19,959 nt of DNA from Caldifarciminota bacterium (GCA_030671005.1 DAOVAN010000013.1:1-19959), one strand, 5' to 3'. Positions 7,553 through 14,926 are shown, counted from the stretch's first letter. Translations and numbers: made by a program. The notes: generated by a model not told the origin, from the letters alone.

Positions 7553-8258
7553 GTACTTGCTTCTCCATGGCGATTATCTTCTGAATCCCCTTGACCCCTA
7601 GATTCATAAGTTTGTCAAACTTCTCACGTGTCACCGGCATCTTCTCGGCGGTCGCTTGCGCCTCGATAATTTTACCTCGTCCCGTCATCACCAAATTCAT
7701 ATCCATCTCTGCACTGCTATCTTCTTCGTAGTTGAGGTCAAGCATGACCTCACCCTTAACAATACCCAGACTCACTGCCGCAATGTAGTCAAGAATGGGT
7801 GATTTAATGAACTGCTTATTTGCCATCATTTTCATAACAGCACTATGAAGAGCAATAAAAGCTCCATTCACGGCGGCGGTTCTCGTTCCACCATCGGCCT
7901 GAATCACATCGCAATCGATGATGAATGTCCTTTCACCAACCATTCGCAGGTCAAAAATTGGACGCAAAGACCGCCCGATGAAACGGCGGATTTCCTGAGT
8001 ACGACCACTCAGACGCCCGACATATGCTTCGCGTGCGGTACGCTCTTGAGTAGCGAAAGGGAGTAATGAATATTCGGCTGTTAACCAACCCGTACCCTTT
8101 CCAACCAGGAACTGAGGAACTCGATTCTCAACATTTACCGCGCACAAAACCCTGGTTTGACCCGCAGTCACCAAGCATGAACCAGCAGGATAATCGAGAT
8201 AATCAATGTCAAAGCTTATTCTACGCAACTGATCCAACTTGCGATCATCAGTCCTCAT
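7533..8258 (-). CDS. rph: ribonuclease PH
   Basis: 241 aa, full length. Phosphorolytic 3'-to-5' exoribonuclease that trims tRNA 3' ends. Visible blocks: MRTDDRKLDQLR at the N-terminus (family usually R.DGR, so Gly is Asp here), AGQTRVLCAV, the arginine-rich GRTQEIRRFIGRSLRP segment, IDCDVIQADGGTRTAAVNG and the acidic metal site LDLNYEEDSSAEMDMN. The ATG at 8258 is preceded by AAAGGAG at good spacing. It lies 18 bp after murI and overlaps the following pseudouridine synthase gene. Confidence 0.95.
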   Translation of the reverse strand: MRTDDRKLDQLRRISFDIDYLDYPAGSCLVTAGQTRVLCAVNVENRVPQFLVGKGTGWLTAEYSLLPFATQERTAREAYVGRLSGRTQEIRRFIGRSLRPIFDLRMVGERTFIIDCDVIQADGGTRTAAVNGAFIALHSAVMKMMANKQFIKSPILDYIAAVSLGIVKGEVMLDLNYEEDSSAEMDMNLVMTGRGKIIEAQATAEKMPVTREKFDKLMNLGVKGIQKIIAMEKQVLESRDV

Positions 8259-8276
8259 TCTTGCTCCTTTCTCTCT

Positions 8277-9089
8277 TCATCTTGCACTTTCAGTGCTCTT
8301 CAGTGACACACGGGAGAAATTCTTCATCGGCTCACCAAGAAAACGTTCGCCTATTTCTTTGAAATTCATGGACAAATCGGTCAGATATATGCCGATATCT
8401 CCGGCACCCGATGGATTCTTCATATCGAGCTTGTCCAAACTCTGTGCCAATTCCACACCGACCTCGGTTGATGCATCCACATAGTTGATGTCACCCATTA
8501 TTTCCCTGATTATCTTCATCATCAACGGGTAGTGGGTACATCCCAAAAGTAGGGTGTGGACGTTGTCTTTCTTCAATGGCTGCAGATAATCCTGAGCGAT
8601 GAGTTTTGTTGCATTGTGGTCAAACCAACCCTCTTCTACCAGGGGTACAAACAAAGGGCAGGCTTTACCCAATATCTCAAACTGAGCGCCCAGTTCCTTG
8701 AATGCCCTCTCATAAGCGCCACTGAAAATCGTGAGTGAGGTACCAATGACACCGATTTTGCCCGCCTTCGTCAACTGCAATGCCCTACGCACCCCGGGTT
8801 CAATTACCCCGATGACCGGCACAGAAAACTTCTTCCTTATAATATCCAGAGCTACTGACGCCGATGAGTAGCAAGCAATGACTATGTACTTCGCCCCTCG
8901 ATCGACCAGGAACTGGGTATCTTCAATTGAAAATTGAATGATCGCATCGGTCGACTTGGTTCCGTATGGCAAACGTGCCGTGTCACCCAGATAGATAATA
9001 TCTTCATTAGGAAGTATCTTCTTTACCGCTTTCACCACGGTCAGGCCACCGATACCTGAATCAAATATGCCGATTGGGTTTTTGTTCAA
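8277..9089 (-). CDS. murI: glutamate racemase
   Basis: 270 aa, full length. Converts L- to D-glutamate for peptidoglycan. Motifs: IGIFDSGIGGLTV (catalytic Asp region, residues 7-19), GDTARLPYGTKS, the first catalytic Cys at residue 73 and the second in LLLGCTHYPLM. The motif after Cys73 is CYSSAS rather than the usual CNTAS, so the normally conserved Asn is Tyr74. The start is TTG at 9089, whose last two bases belong to the TGA stop of the amidase gene (TTGA overlap). GAGGAGG eight bases upstream supports this start and implies translational coupling. Confidence 0.93.
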   Translation of the reverse strand: MNKNPIGIFDSGIGGLTVVKAVKKILPNEDIIYLGDTARLPYGTKSTDAIIQFSIEDTQFLVDRGAKYIVIACYSSASVALDIIRKKFSVPVIGVIEPGVRRALQLTKAGKIGVIGTSLTIFSGAYERAFKELGAQFEILGKACPLFVPLVEEGWFDHNATKLIAQDYLQPLKKDNVHTLLLGCTHYPLMMKIIREIMGDINYVDASTEVGVELAQSLDKLDMKNPSGAGDIGIYLTDLSMNFKEIGERFLGEPMKNFSRVSLKSTESAR

Positions 9090-10435
9090 TTGTTTAACCT
9101 CCTCTCGTAATCCTCGATATAGTTCCTTATTCCCCGGTATATGCAGTAGGCTAGTTGCTGGCGAAAACGTTTTTGCCGTAGCTTTTTTTCTTCATCGGGA
9201 TTAGAAATAAAGGCACATTCGACAAGCACCGCGGGCATGAAAGCGCCATGCAGAACATAGAAACCTGCTTGTTTGACGCCACGCGACGGTATCCCGAGAT
9301 GCTTTTCTGCCGATACCTGAACATACTCGGCAAAACGGTTCGATTCATCTAAGTAGGCACTCTGTGCAAGGTCATAGAAGATAAAACTTATGTCATCGTT
9401 GGTCATTTCCACGTCATCGAACTTCAACGAAGCATTCTCCCTTGCCGCTACTGCCCGCTCTTCATTTGTCTTTGCGGCCGAAAGGAAATAGGTCTCAAAT
9501 CCACTCTTGCGCGAACTTTTCCTATACGCATTGCAGTGTATGCTAACAAACAGATCTGCCGCGTTACGATTAGCAATATTTGTCCGTTCCTTCAAAGAAA
9601 GGTAAAAATCTCGATCCCGTGTTATGATCACCTTTATTTTCAGAGAGTCCTCAACAAGTTGCCTGAGCATCTTGCCGATCGCGAGATTCACGTCCTTTTC
9701 GTAAAGCCCCTTCTTCCCTACGGCACCCGGATCAACCCCGCCATGCCCTGGGTCGATGACGATCGAGCCAACCCTATCGCTTACCTTGTAATAAAAAACG
9801 ACCTCATCATCGCGTTCAATGACTGAGTTGACACCATCCAAGCCTAATTCGATTGATGTATATGTATTATGTGGAGTCAGCGTTGCACTATTAATGGCAC
9901 CCTTCGCTTTCAAGGTTGGTTTGTCCTTGTATACCCCATCGATTTCCACAATCGCGCGCTTGGTGGAAAACCGTACATCAAAGCCGACGGGTCTCGGCCA
10001 AGAGAATTTCAATATTGTCGAATCCTCACGTGTGATTATTGAAACTTTATTTATTATCGGGACCTCTTTGATGCGTTTAATAAAAACAAGTTTCTCAAAA
10101 GCACTACCCAAAGTAGTAGTGATCAGTTGCACAGGAAAATAGACATTACCATTTTTATAGATCGGGGCAAATGGCATATTATAGTAACTATCATTAAACT
10201 GAACCGACGTGATATTGGGGATGAGAACGAACCTCCGCCCATCACCTGCAAGATAGGCCCTTTGCGTGGTGTTATCCATTATATAACTCAACCCCAGCAC
10301 CTCTGCGACAGACTTCAGAGATACATAGTCTTGAAGTTCCACCCTCTCCGGCTCAACTAGGACGTCACGGCCATCACAAGTTATCTTGTACTGATTCGGG
10401 ATAACACACAACAAAGAAAGCAATAATAGAGTCAT
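9086..10435 (-). CDS. N-acetylmuramoyl-L-alanine amidase (Amidase_3, AmiC-like)
   Basis: 449 aa, exported. A short hydrophobic leader (MTLLLLSLLCVIP) is followed by a copper-amine-oxidase-like N-terminal domain (about 20-118) and a beta-rich AMIN-like region (125-220). The zinc amidase domain begins IVIDPGHGGVDPGAVG. Predicted zinc ligands/catalysts are His231, Glu246, His300 (VSIHCNA) and the Glu in VLVECAFISNP. Between His300 and the last Glu is the AmiABC-type insertion (VEMTNDDISFIFYDLAQS), which in E. coli enzymes forms an inhibitory helix released by EnvC/NlpD. That fits the ftsE-ftsX-envC-like operon encoded divergently next door. The ATG overlaps the smpB stop as ATGA. Confidence 0.93.
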   Translation of the reverse strand: MTLLLLSLLCVIPNQYKITCDGRDVLVEPERVELQDYVSLKSVAEVLGLSYIMDNTTQRAYLAGDGRRFVLIPNITSVQFNDSYYNMPFAPIYKNGNVYFPVQLITTTLGSAFEKLVFIKRIKEVPIINKVSIITREDSTILKFSWPRPVGFDVRFSTKRAIVEIDGVYKDKPTLKAKGAINSATLTPHNTYTSIELGLDGVNSVIERDDEVVFYYKVSDRVGSIVIDPGHGGVDPGAVGKKGLYEKDVNLAIGKMLRQLVEDSLKIKVIITRDRDFYLSLKERTNIANRNAADLFVSIHCNAYRKSSRKSGFETYFLSAAKTNEERAVAARENASLKFDDVEMTNDDISFIFYDLAQSAYLDESNRFAEYVQVSAEKHLGIPSRGVKQAGFYVLHGAFMPAVLVECAFISNPDEEKKLRQKRFRQQLAYCIYRGIRNYIEDYERRLNN

Positions 10436-10881
10436 CTGGCGACTTTCCTAAACTTGGCGATCTTTCTTTCTTCTTCCCTCTTCAATATCTTCTCTTTCTT
10501 ATCATAGAGGCGCTTGCGGCGACAGACACCTACTTCCACTTTTGCGTAACCGCGGTCGTTAAAGTAAATCTTGAGAGGGATCATCGTATTCCCCCGCTGC
10601 TCAACCAGCCCGTACAGTTTCTTCATCTCCCTCTTCTTCAACAGCAACTTCCGTCTCCTCTTCGGGTTCAGTTTGCCGGCGCTGCTATTCTTATATGCCG
10701 CGATATGCAAGTTGTACAAATAGACTTCGCCACCACTCATATTTCCATAAGCATCGCTTATCGATACCGTGCCTTGACGTAAAGATTTCACCTCGCTACC
10801 CGCCAGCACGATTCCTGCTTCAAAAGACTCGAGAACGTGGTAGTCGTGTAAGGCTTTGCGATTACTTACCACAATTTTCAC
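10432..10881 (-). CDS. smpB: SsrA-binding protein SmpB
   Basis: 149 aa, full length. Carries tmRNA to stalled ribosomes during trans-translation. Motifs: VSNRKALHDYHVLESFEAGIVL, GSEVKSLRQG, NLHIAAYKN, the RRRKLLLKKREMKKL block, MIPLKIYFNDRGYAKVEVG and the basic C-terminal tail beginning KRLYDKKEKI. The start is GTG at 10881, five bases behind a TATAAT box, so the mRNA should be leaderless. First gene of the six-gene minus-strand operon. No tmRNA gene is seen in the window. Confidence 0.96.
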   Translation of the reverse strand: MKIVVSNRKALHDYHVLESFEAGIVLAGSEVKSLRQGTVSISDAYGNMSGGEVYLYNLHIAAYKNSSAGKLNPKRRRKLLLKKREMKKLYGLVEQRGNTMIPLKIYFNDRGYAKVEVGVCRRKRLYDKKEKILKREEERKIAKFRKVAR

Positions 10882-10886
10882 GCGTG

Positions 10887-10915
10887 ATTATAGCAACAAC
10901 CGATTGCAAAGTCAA
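10887..10915 (-). promoter_or_regulatory. leaderless promoter of the smpB operon
   Basis: Minus strand: TTGACT (10910-10915), 17-bp spacer, TATAAT (10887-10892), then 5 bp to the GTG start of smpB. This is the only one of the eight promoters listed here with a 17-bp spacer. Confidence 0.78.
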
Positions 10916-10966
10916 GGGATTGCGTTACAAAATACGCAAATATGAACAATCGCCTTTAAAAAATGG

Positions 10967-10995
10967 GAGAGCGATGCGCCTTTTGCATCGCTCTC
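10967..10995. promoter_or_regulatory. 11-bp perfect hairpin between two divergent promoters
   Basis: GAGAGCGATGC (10967-10977) and GCATCGCTCTC (10985-10995) pair perfectly around a 7-nt loop. It ends 5 bp before the -35 box of ftsE. On the minus strand it is followed by CCCATTTTTT, so it has the shape of an intrinsic terminator reading toward smpB, though no minus-strand gene precedes it. It could stop antisense transcription or be a regulator site. Confidence 0.5.
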
Positions 10996-11000
10996 AATTG

Positions 11001-11028
11001 TTGACAAAAAAAGAATTTTGGTTATATT
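11001..11028 (+). promoter_or_regulatory. leaderless promoter of ftsEX-envC
   Basis: TTGACA (11001-11006), 16-bp spacer, TATATT (11023-11028), then 7 bp to the ATG at 11036. It decides the ftsE start: the in-frame TTG at 11018 lies upstream of the -10 box and cannot be used from this promoter. Confidence 0.75.
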
Positions 11029-11035
11029 AATTTTA

Positions 11036-11695
11036 ATGATTACGTTTAACAAAGTATCTAAGGTTTACCAACGCGATTGGGTAGCACTTCAGGACATTAC
11101 ATTCCACATCGACAAAGGCGAATTCGTCTTTATCTGTGGAGCAACCGGCGCCGGCAAGACGACACTACTGAAAATGGCATACAAAGATGAAGAACCAACC
11201 CACGGCACGATTAAGGTGTTGGATCAGAATGTGAGAGAATTGAAGAAAAAAGAAATTCCGAAATTCCGCCGCAAAATTGGCGTTGTTTTTCAGGACTTCA
11301 AGCTGCTTCAAGACCGGACACTCGAGGAAAATGTGGCTTTTTCCCTTGAGGTAACGGGTACTCCACACCGCGAGGTTAGACGAAAACTCATGGAGACGTT
11401 GACCTATCTACGCCTGAGCCACAAGAAATATGCCTTTCCCTACCAATTGTCCGGCGGCGAGCAGCAAAAAGTCGCTATTGCCCGCGCATTAATAAGGGAT
11501 CCTTACATTCTCCTGGCCGACGAACCTACCGGAAATCTTGATGCTAGAAGTTCCGAGGAGATCACGAATATTCTGGAGGATATCAATTACAAAGGAACAA
11601 CGGTCGTCATGGCTACCCACAGCATCAGCCTGGTAAAGAAAATGAAAAAGAGAATGCTCAGAATTGAAGACTGCCGTCTTGTACAGGACAAATAA
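11036..11695 (+). CDS. ftsE: cell division ATP-binding protein FtsE
   Basis: 219 aa ABC ATPase. Walker A GATGAGKTTLLK, Q-loop GVVFQDFKLL, the FtsE-typical LEENVAFSLEVTG, signature LSGGEQQKVAIARAL, Walker B YILLADEPTGNLD and switch His in MATHS. With FtsX it forms a septal complex whose ATP cycle drives periplasmic hydrolase activation. The start ATG at 11036 (MITFNKVSKVY) matches family N-termini and the leaderless promoter. ftsX begins 2 bp after its stop. Confidence 0.95.
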   Translation: MITFNKVSKVYQRDWVALQDITFHIDKGEFVFICGATGAGKTTLLKMAYKDEEPTHGTIKVLDQNVRELKKKEIPKFRRKIGVVFQDFKLLQDRTLEENVAFSLEVTGTPHREVRRKLMETLTYLRLSHKKYAFPYQLSGGEQQKVAIARALIRDPYILLADEPTGNLDARSSEEITNILEDINYKGTTVVMATHSISLVKKMKKRMLRIEDCRLVQDK

Positions 11696-11697
11696 AA

Positions 11698-12546
11698 ATG
11701 GCACTACGTATCGGAATTAGAGAAGGCATGCGTACCATTACCCGTCATGGGTCACTCTTCTTCTTATCACTCCTGGTTGCTGCTATATCCTTATTCCTGC
11801 TGGCGCTGTTTTCTCTAGTTACGGTCAATCTTTATGAAGCAATAAGGATACTCGACGAAAAAATTGAAATCATCGCCTTTCTGGACCGCCGTGCCGATGT
11901 CGATGCGCTGAAGGGAAACATACAGAAAATAAAAGGCGTCGAACAAGTGCATTATATTTCTTCTGAACAGGCCCTGACCGATTTAAGAAATGAATTGCAG
12001 GACACAGAAGGAATCCTGGATGTTTTTGAGGAAAATCCTCTACCTGCATCGTTCCGTATTGAGTTAGAAGGTAGTTTCCGCAATGCGCGCGGACTGAAAG
12101 ATATCAGCAGCAAAATCATGCTACTGGAAGGTATTGAAGAGACACTGTACGGCGGTGAATTAGTAGACCAGTTAAAAAAAATCACAAATGGAATCGTCAT
12201 GTTCGATTTTGGGTTGCTTGCGATCATCATCTTTTCGGTCATATTCGTTATCTTCCAGACAATAAAACTAACGATATTTGCCCGCTCCACCGAGATAGAA
12301 ATCATGAAACTGGTCGGTGCGTCTAACGGTTTCATCGCTATCCCCTTTACCTTCGAAGGCATTGTCCAGGGGCTACTCGGTGGTTTCATCGCCTTCCTGC
12401 TGACAGTGATCACGTACCGTGTTGCGACCTTCTTCTTCGACAATATCTACTTTCCGCAGTGGTGGTTTCTCCTCGGCACGATCCTGGGCGGCATGTTCTT
12501 TGGAATCATCGGTTCGAGTATTGCAATCCGGAGGTTCTTAAAATGA
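11698..12546 (+). CDS. ftsX: cell division protein FtsX
   Basis: 282 aa. Cytoplasmic N-terminus (RIGIREGMRTITRHG), TM1 about residues 18-45, a large extracytoplasmic loop to about residue 155 (EIIAFLDRRAD, GVEQVHYISSEQAL, ENPLPASFRIEL), then three more helices. The conserved ARSTEIEIMKLVGAS stretch sits between TM2 and TM3. In other bacteria the first loop binds EnvC or another hydrolase partner and passes on the ATP signal from FtsE. Its stop overlaps the start of the next gene as ATGA, so the partner is probably made in step with FtsX. Confidence 0.95.
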   Translation: MALRIGIREGMRTITRHGSLFFLSLLVAAISLFLLALFSLVTVNLYEAIRILDEKIEIIAFLDRRADVDALKGNIQKIKGVEQVHYISSEQALTDLRNELQDTEGILDVFEENPLPASFRIELEGSFRNARGLKDISSKIMLLEGIEETLYGGELVDQLKKITNGIVMFDFGLLAIIIFSVIFVIFQTIKLTIFARSTEIEIMKLVGASNGFIAIPFTFEGIVQGLLGGFIAFLLTVITYRVATFFFDNIYFPQWWFLLGTILGGMFFGIIGSSIAIRRFLK

Positions 12547-13652
12547 CGCTGCTCCTCATTGCACTCTGTCTATTTTCACAGCTTGCTGAAAAGCAGCAAG
12601 AACTGAACCAGCTAAAAACAAAACTCACCAGCGTACGGCAGGAAATCAAAAACCTGGAAAAGCAGAAAGTCGGAACACTGGCGCACATCGAAAAGATCGA
12701 TGAAGGCATGAACCTGACAATCCGGTACATCGATGAGTTAACCGCACAGGAAAGCCGCGAAAAGTCAAAGGTGATGGAACTGGAAAAAGAGATCGCTCGT
12801 CTCGAGTCAAAGATGAAATTAAAAAAGAGTGATATGCGTACACGCATCATACGCCTATACAAATGGAAGCCTTTCTACAAAATGAACATTCTTTTTTCTT
12901 CGAAATCATTGCCCCAAATCCTATCGTCCTCCTTCTATTTGCAGCTGCTTGCCAAAGACGACCAGCGGGCGCTCTTCGGATTTGAACACGATTGGAAGCG
13001 CTACCTTGCTGACAAAGAGATGCGCAATGACCTGATCCTAACCTTAGAGAGCAGAAAGCACGAAAAAGAGGATGAGTTGTCACGGCTCAATGATGAGAGA
13101 AGAAAGAAAAAACAGATCCTCAACCAGGTTGCTAAGAAAGAAAACAAGAAACGTGCCCTGGAAAAGGAACTCAAGAGTGCACAGCGCAAACTTGCAGATC
13201 TGATCGTATCACTGGAAAGACAAAGAGAAAAAGCGCGCAGTGGTACCAATTTTCTGGAAGCAAATCGCGGCAAGTTATCTTGGCCGTGTCACGGTAATGT
13301 CATCACGAATTTCGGCAAAGTGATACATCCGAAGTACAATACGACGACCCGTAACAATGGAATTGATATCAGTACGAGTTACGGTGACAATGTATACGCT
13401 GTTGCGCCCGGTAAGGTCGTATATGCCGACCGGTTCATGGGTTACGGAAACCTGGTGCTGGTCGATCACCTTGACGGGTACTATTCACTCTACGGGCATC
13501 TTGCCGAAATGCTCATCAACACCGGCGATGAGGTACCCGCCGGCAGGATCATTGGCAGAGTCGGTGAAAGCGGCTCGCTATCTGGGCCGATACTACACTT
13601 TGAATTGCGCAAAGATGGCAAGCCAGTAGATCCAATGGCTTACCTTGACTAG
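12543..13652 (+). CDS. envC: EnvC-like murein hydrolase activator (degenerate M23/LytM domain)
   Basis: 369 aa. A short signal peptide (MTLLLIALCLFSQLA) is followed by a long coiled coil (about 18-110 and 165-245) with an intervening helical segment, then a C-terminal LytM/M23 domain (about 262-369). In active M23 enzymes the site is HxGxD plus His in YGHL and HxH. Here the first His is Asn271 (NNGID), Asp275 and His319 are kept, and the first His of HxH is Ile350 (GPILHFE) with His352 kept. The zinc site is therefore broken. As in E. coli EnvC, the protein should activate an amidase rather than cut glycan peptides itself. The ATG at 12543 overlaps the ftsX stop and has GGAGG 8 nt upstream; the frame opens further upstream only because it runs through ftsX. 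Confidence 0.9.
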   Translation: MTLLLIALCLFSQLAEKQQELNQLKTKLTSVRQEIKNLEKQKVGTLAHIEKIDEGMNLTIRYIDELTAQESREKSKVMELEKEIARLESKMKLKKSDMRTRIIRLYKWKPFYKMNILFSSKSLPQILSSSFYLQLLAKDDQRALFGFEHDWKRYLADKEMRNDLILTLESRKHEKEDELSRLNDERRKKKQILNQVAKKENKKRALEKELKSAQRKLADLIVSLERQREKARSGTNFLEANRGKLSWPCHGNVITNFGKVIHPKYNTTTRNNGIDISTSYGDNVYAVAPGKVVYADRFMGYGNLVLVDHLDGYYSLYGHLAEMLINTGDEVPAGRIIGRVGESGSLSGPILHFELRKDGKPVDPMAYLD

Positions 13653-13660
13653 CGTAAAGC

Positions 13661-13695
13661 AAATCCTAAGCACTAAATCCTAAATTCGAAACCCC
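13661..13695. repeat. heptamer array (AAATCCT-type)
   Basis: Five consecutive 7-bp units: AAATCCT, AAGCACT, AAATCCT, AAATTCG, AAACCCC. It starts 9 bp after the envC-like stop codon and runs into the left end of the 95-bp inverted-repeat element. Confidence 0.7.
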
Positions 13696-13786
13696 ATTAG
13701 ATAATTGTTTAAAAAAACCACGCAAATTTCAGATTTACTCAGCACATCTATTGGTTGCGATCCTCACAATGGTGCATCTAACGGGG
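13692..13786. repeat. 95-bp element with CCCC[A/G]TTAGAT terminal inverted repeats
   Basis: CCCCATTAGAT at the left end is matched by ATCTAACGGGG at 13776-13786, with one mismatch in 11. Termini and size match the 99-bp element at 2425-2523, while the interior is mostly different apart from a CAATGG block before the right end. Heptad-type repeat sequence lies on both sides (13661-13695 and about 13790-13826), as if the element had entered such an array. Confidence 0.55.
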
Positions 13787-13838
13787 CAAGCAAATTCTAA
13801 TATCAAAATCCAAATTTTCTAAACAGAAAAAAAGTAAG

Positions 13839-13866
13839 ATACGAGATTCGGCATGCGAGATACGAA
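13839..13866. repeat. heptamer array (ATACGAG-type)
   Basis: Four 7-bp units: ATACGAG, ATTCGGC, ATGCGAG, ATACGAA. A different sequence class with the same 7-bp period as the other spacer arrays. It lies about 50 bp upstream of the trmI promoter. Confidence 0.6.
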
Positions 13867-13913
13867 ACCGTCTCGAGTTTCGCAACCATCAAACGACCTG
13901 CTTTTCATAGGAA

Positions 13914-13941
13914 TTGACTTATCCTTTTTTTGAAATATACT
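13914..13941 (+). promoter_or_regulatory. promoter of trmI, near-leaderless
   Basis: TTGACT (13914-13919), 16-bp spacer, TATACT (13936-13941), 9 bp before the ATG at 13951. The predicted 5' leader is only two or three bases. The in-frame TTG at 13930 lies upstream of the -10 box and is not usable. Confidence 0.7.
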
Positions 13942-13950
13942 GATGTAGGA

Positions 13951-14760
13951 ATGGCAAGAAAAGAAGAAAATATCATTAAAGAAAAAGACCTCGTTCTGGT
14001 ATATCTTGATGAGAAGAGGCAGTTCCTTGTTCAGGTTGTCTCGGGTCTGAAATTATCCACTGACCATGGCAACTTGGATCTCGGTGAAATCATAGGGAAG
14101 CCATTTGGACTTGTCGGGAAAACGCATCTGGAGAGGGATTTCTATTGCCTTAAACCCAGCACCGCTGATCTAATGATGAAGGTAAGAAGAACAACCACGA
14201 TTGTCTACCCCAAGGACTTGGGTTATCTCCTTCTCGAAACTGCAGTGGGACCAGGCTCAAGAGTCATTGAATTGGGCACGGGAAGCGGCGCGCTGACCTT
14301 AGTACTCGCTAAATTAGTCGCGCCGGAGGGAGTGGTTTACAGCTATGACCGGCGCGAGGATTTCATCGAGAATGCAAAAAAGAATATTGAGCGCGTGGGT
14401 TATGCGCATAATGTTGAATTCAGCTGTGTTGATGTAGCTGAGCACGGTTTCAGACATACTGATGTTGATGCAGTGTTTGTTGATGTTCCCGAACCCTGGG
14501 CGATCGTGCCTAAAGCATCGGAGGCGTTGAAGGGTGGACACCACTTGGTGAGCTGGAGTCCAAACGTTGAACAGGTCAAGAGGACGGTCGAAACTCTTGA
14601 ATCACATAATTTCAAACGTACCAAAGTGAAGGAAATCATTGAACGCGAGCTGTTGGTGCGCTTACAGGGTGTGAGGCCACGCGAGCGGGGTATAACACAT
14701 ACGGCATACCTGATCCGCGCACAGAAAATAAACGCTGCGCGGATAAATTCCAAATCCTAA
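13951..14760 (+). CDS. trmI: tRNA (adenine-58-N1)-methyltransferase TrmI
   Basis: 269 aa. Rossmann-fold methyltransferase with an N-terminal beta domain (EKDLVLVYLDEKRQFLVQV, then HGNLDLGEIIGKPFG). LKPSTADLMMKVRRTTTIVYPKD precedes the SAM site VIELGTGSGALTLVLA (motif I), and SYDRREDF is motif II. VDAVFVDVPEPWAIV is the family D-x-P-x-P-W catalytic motif. It makes m1A58 in the tRNA T-loop. The ATG at 13951 gives the usual MA-K start. The last few codons (INSKS) lie within AAATTCC-AAATCCT heptad repeat sequence, so the natural C-terminus may have been replaced by intergenic repeat. Transcribed alone and convergent with the next minus-strand gene. Confidence 0.93.
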   Translation: MARKEENIIKEKDLVLVYLDEKRQFLVQVVSGLKLSTDHGNLDLGEIIGKPFGLVGKTHLERDFYCLKPSTADLMMKVRRTTTIVYPKDLGYLLLETAVGPGSRVIELGTGSGALTLVLAKLVAPEGVVYSYDRREDFIENAKKNIERVGYAHNVEFSCVDVAEHGFRHTDVDAVFVDVPEPWAIVPKASEALKGGHHLVSWSPNVEQVKRTVETLESHNFKRTKVKEIIERELLVRLQGVRPRERGITHTAYLIRAQKINAARINSKS

Positions 14761-14779
14761 TTTCTAAACTCTAAGCAAA
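14745..14779. repeat. heptamer array overlapping the trmI 3' end
   Basis: Units AAATTCC, AAATCCT, AATTTCT, AAACTCT, AAGCAAA. The first two units and the start of the third encode the final trmI residues and stop codon. A related array on the other strand orientation (TTTAGAA, TTTTGGA, TTTCGGT) follows at 14811-14831. Confidence 0.6.
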
Positions 14780-14846
14780 ACTAAAATTCAAAGCACTAAT
14801 CTCAAAACTGTTTAGAATTTTGGATTTCGGTCATTTGTATTTTAGT

Positions 14847-14926
14847 AATTTGAATTTGTTCCCCCTTTCGGGGATTCTCGCAAATACAATCAAATCAAAG
14901 ATTTGAGTATTTACGGAATCGGATTT
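14847..14926 (-). repeat. 80-bp two-hairpin dispersed repeat, copy B
   Basis: Reverse-complement copy of 4633-4712 at 75/80 identity. Stem 1 keeps pairing, with one arm base changed so that A-T becomes a T-G wobble on the repeat strand; stem 2 (CCCC/GGGG at 14862-14873) is intact. The two copies are about 10 kb apart in opposite orientation. Confidence 0.8.

Noticed and set aside
11952..12443. 163-codon minus-strand frame within ftsX
   Set aside because: It is a low-complexity Ser/Lys-rich antisense shadow of a clear ftsX sequence.
12459..12542. N-terminal extension of the EnvC-like protein upstream of the ATG at 12543
   Set aside because: It is out of frame with and inside the conserved end of ftsX; the ATG at 12543 has GGAGG and begins a proper signal peptide.
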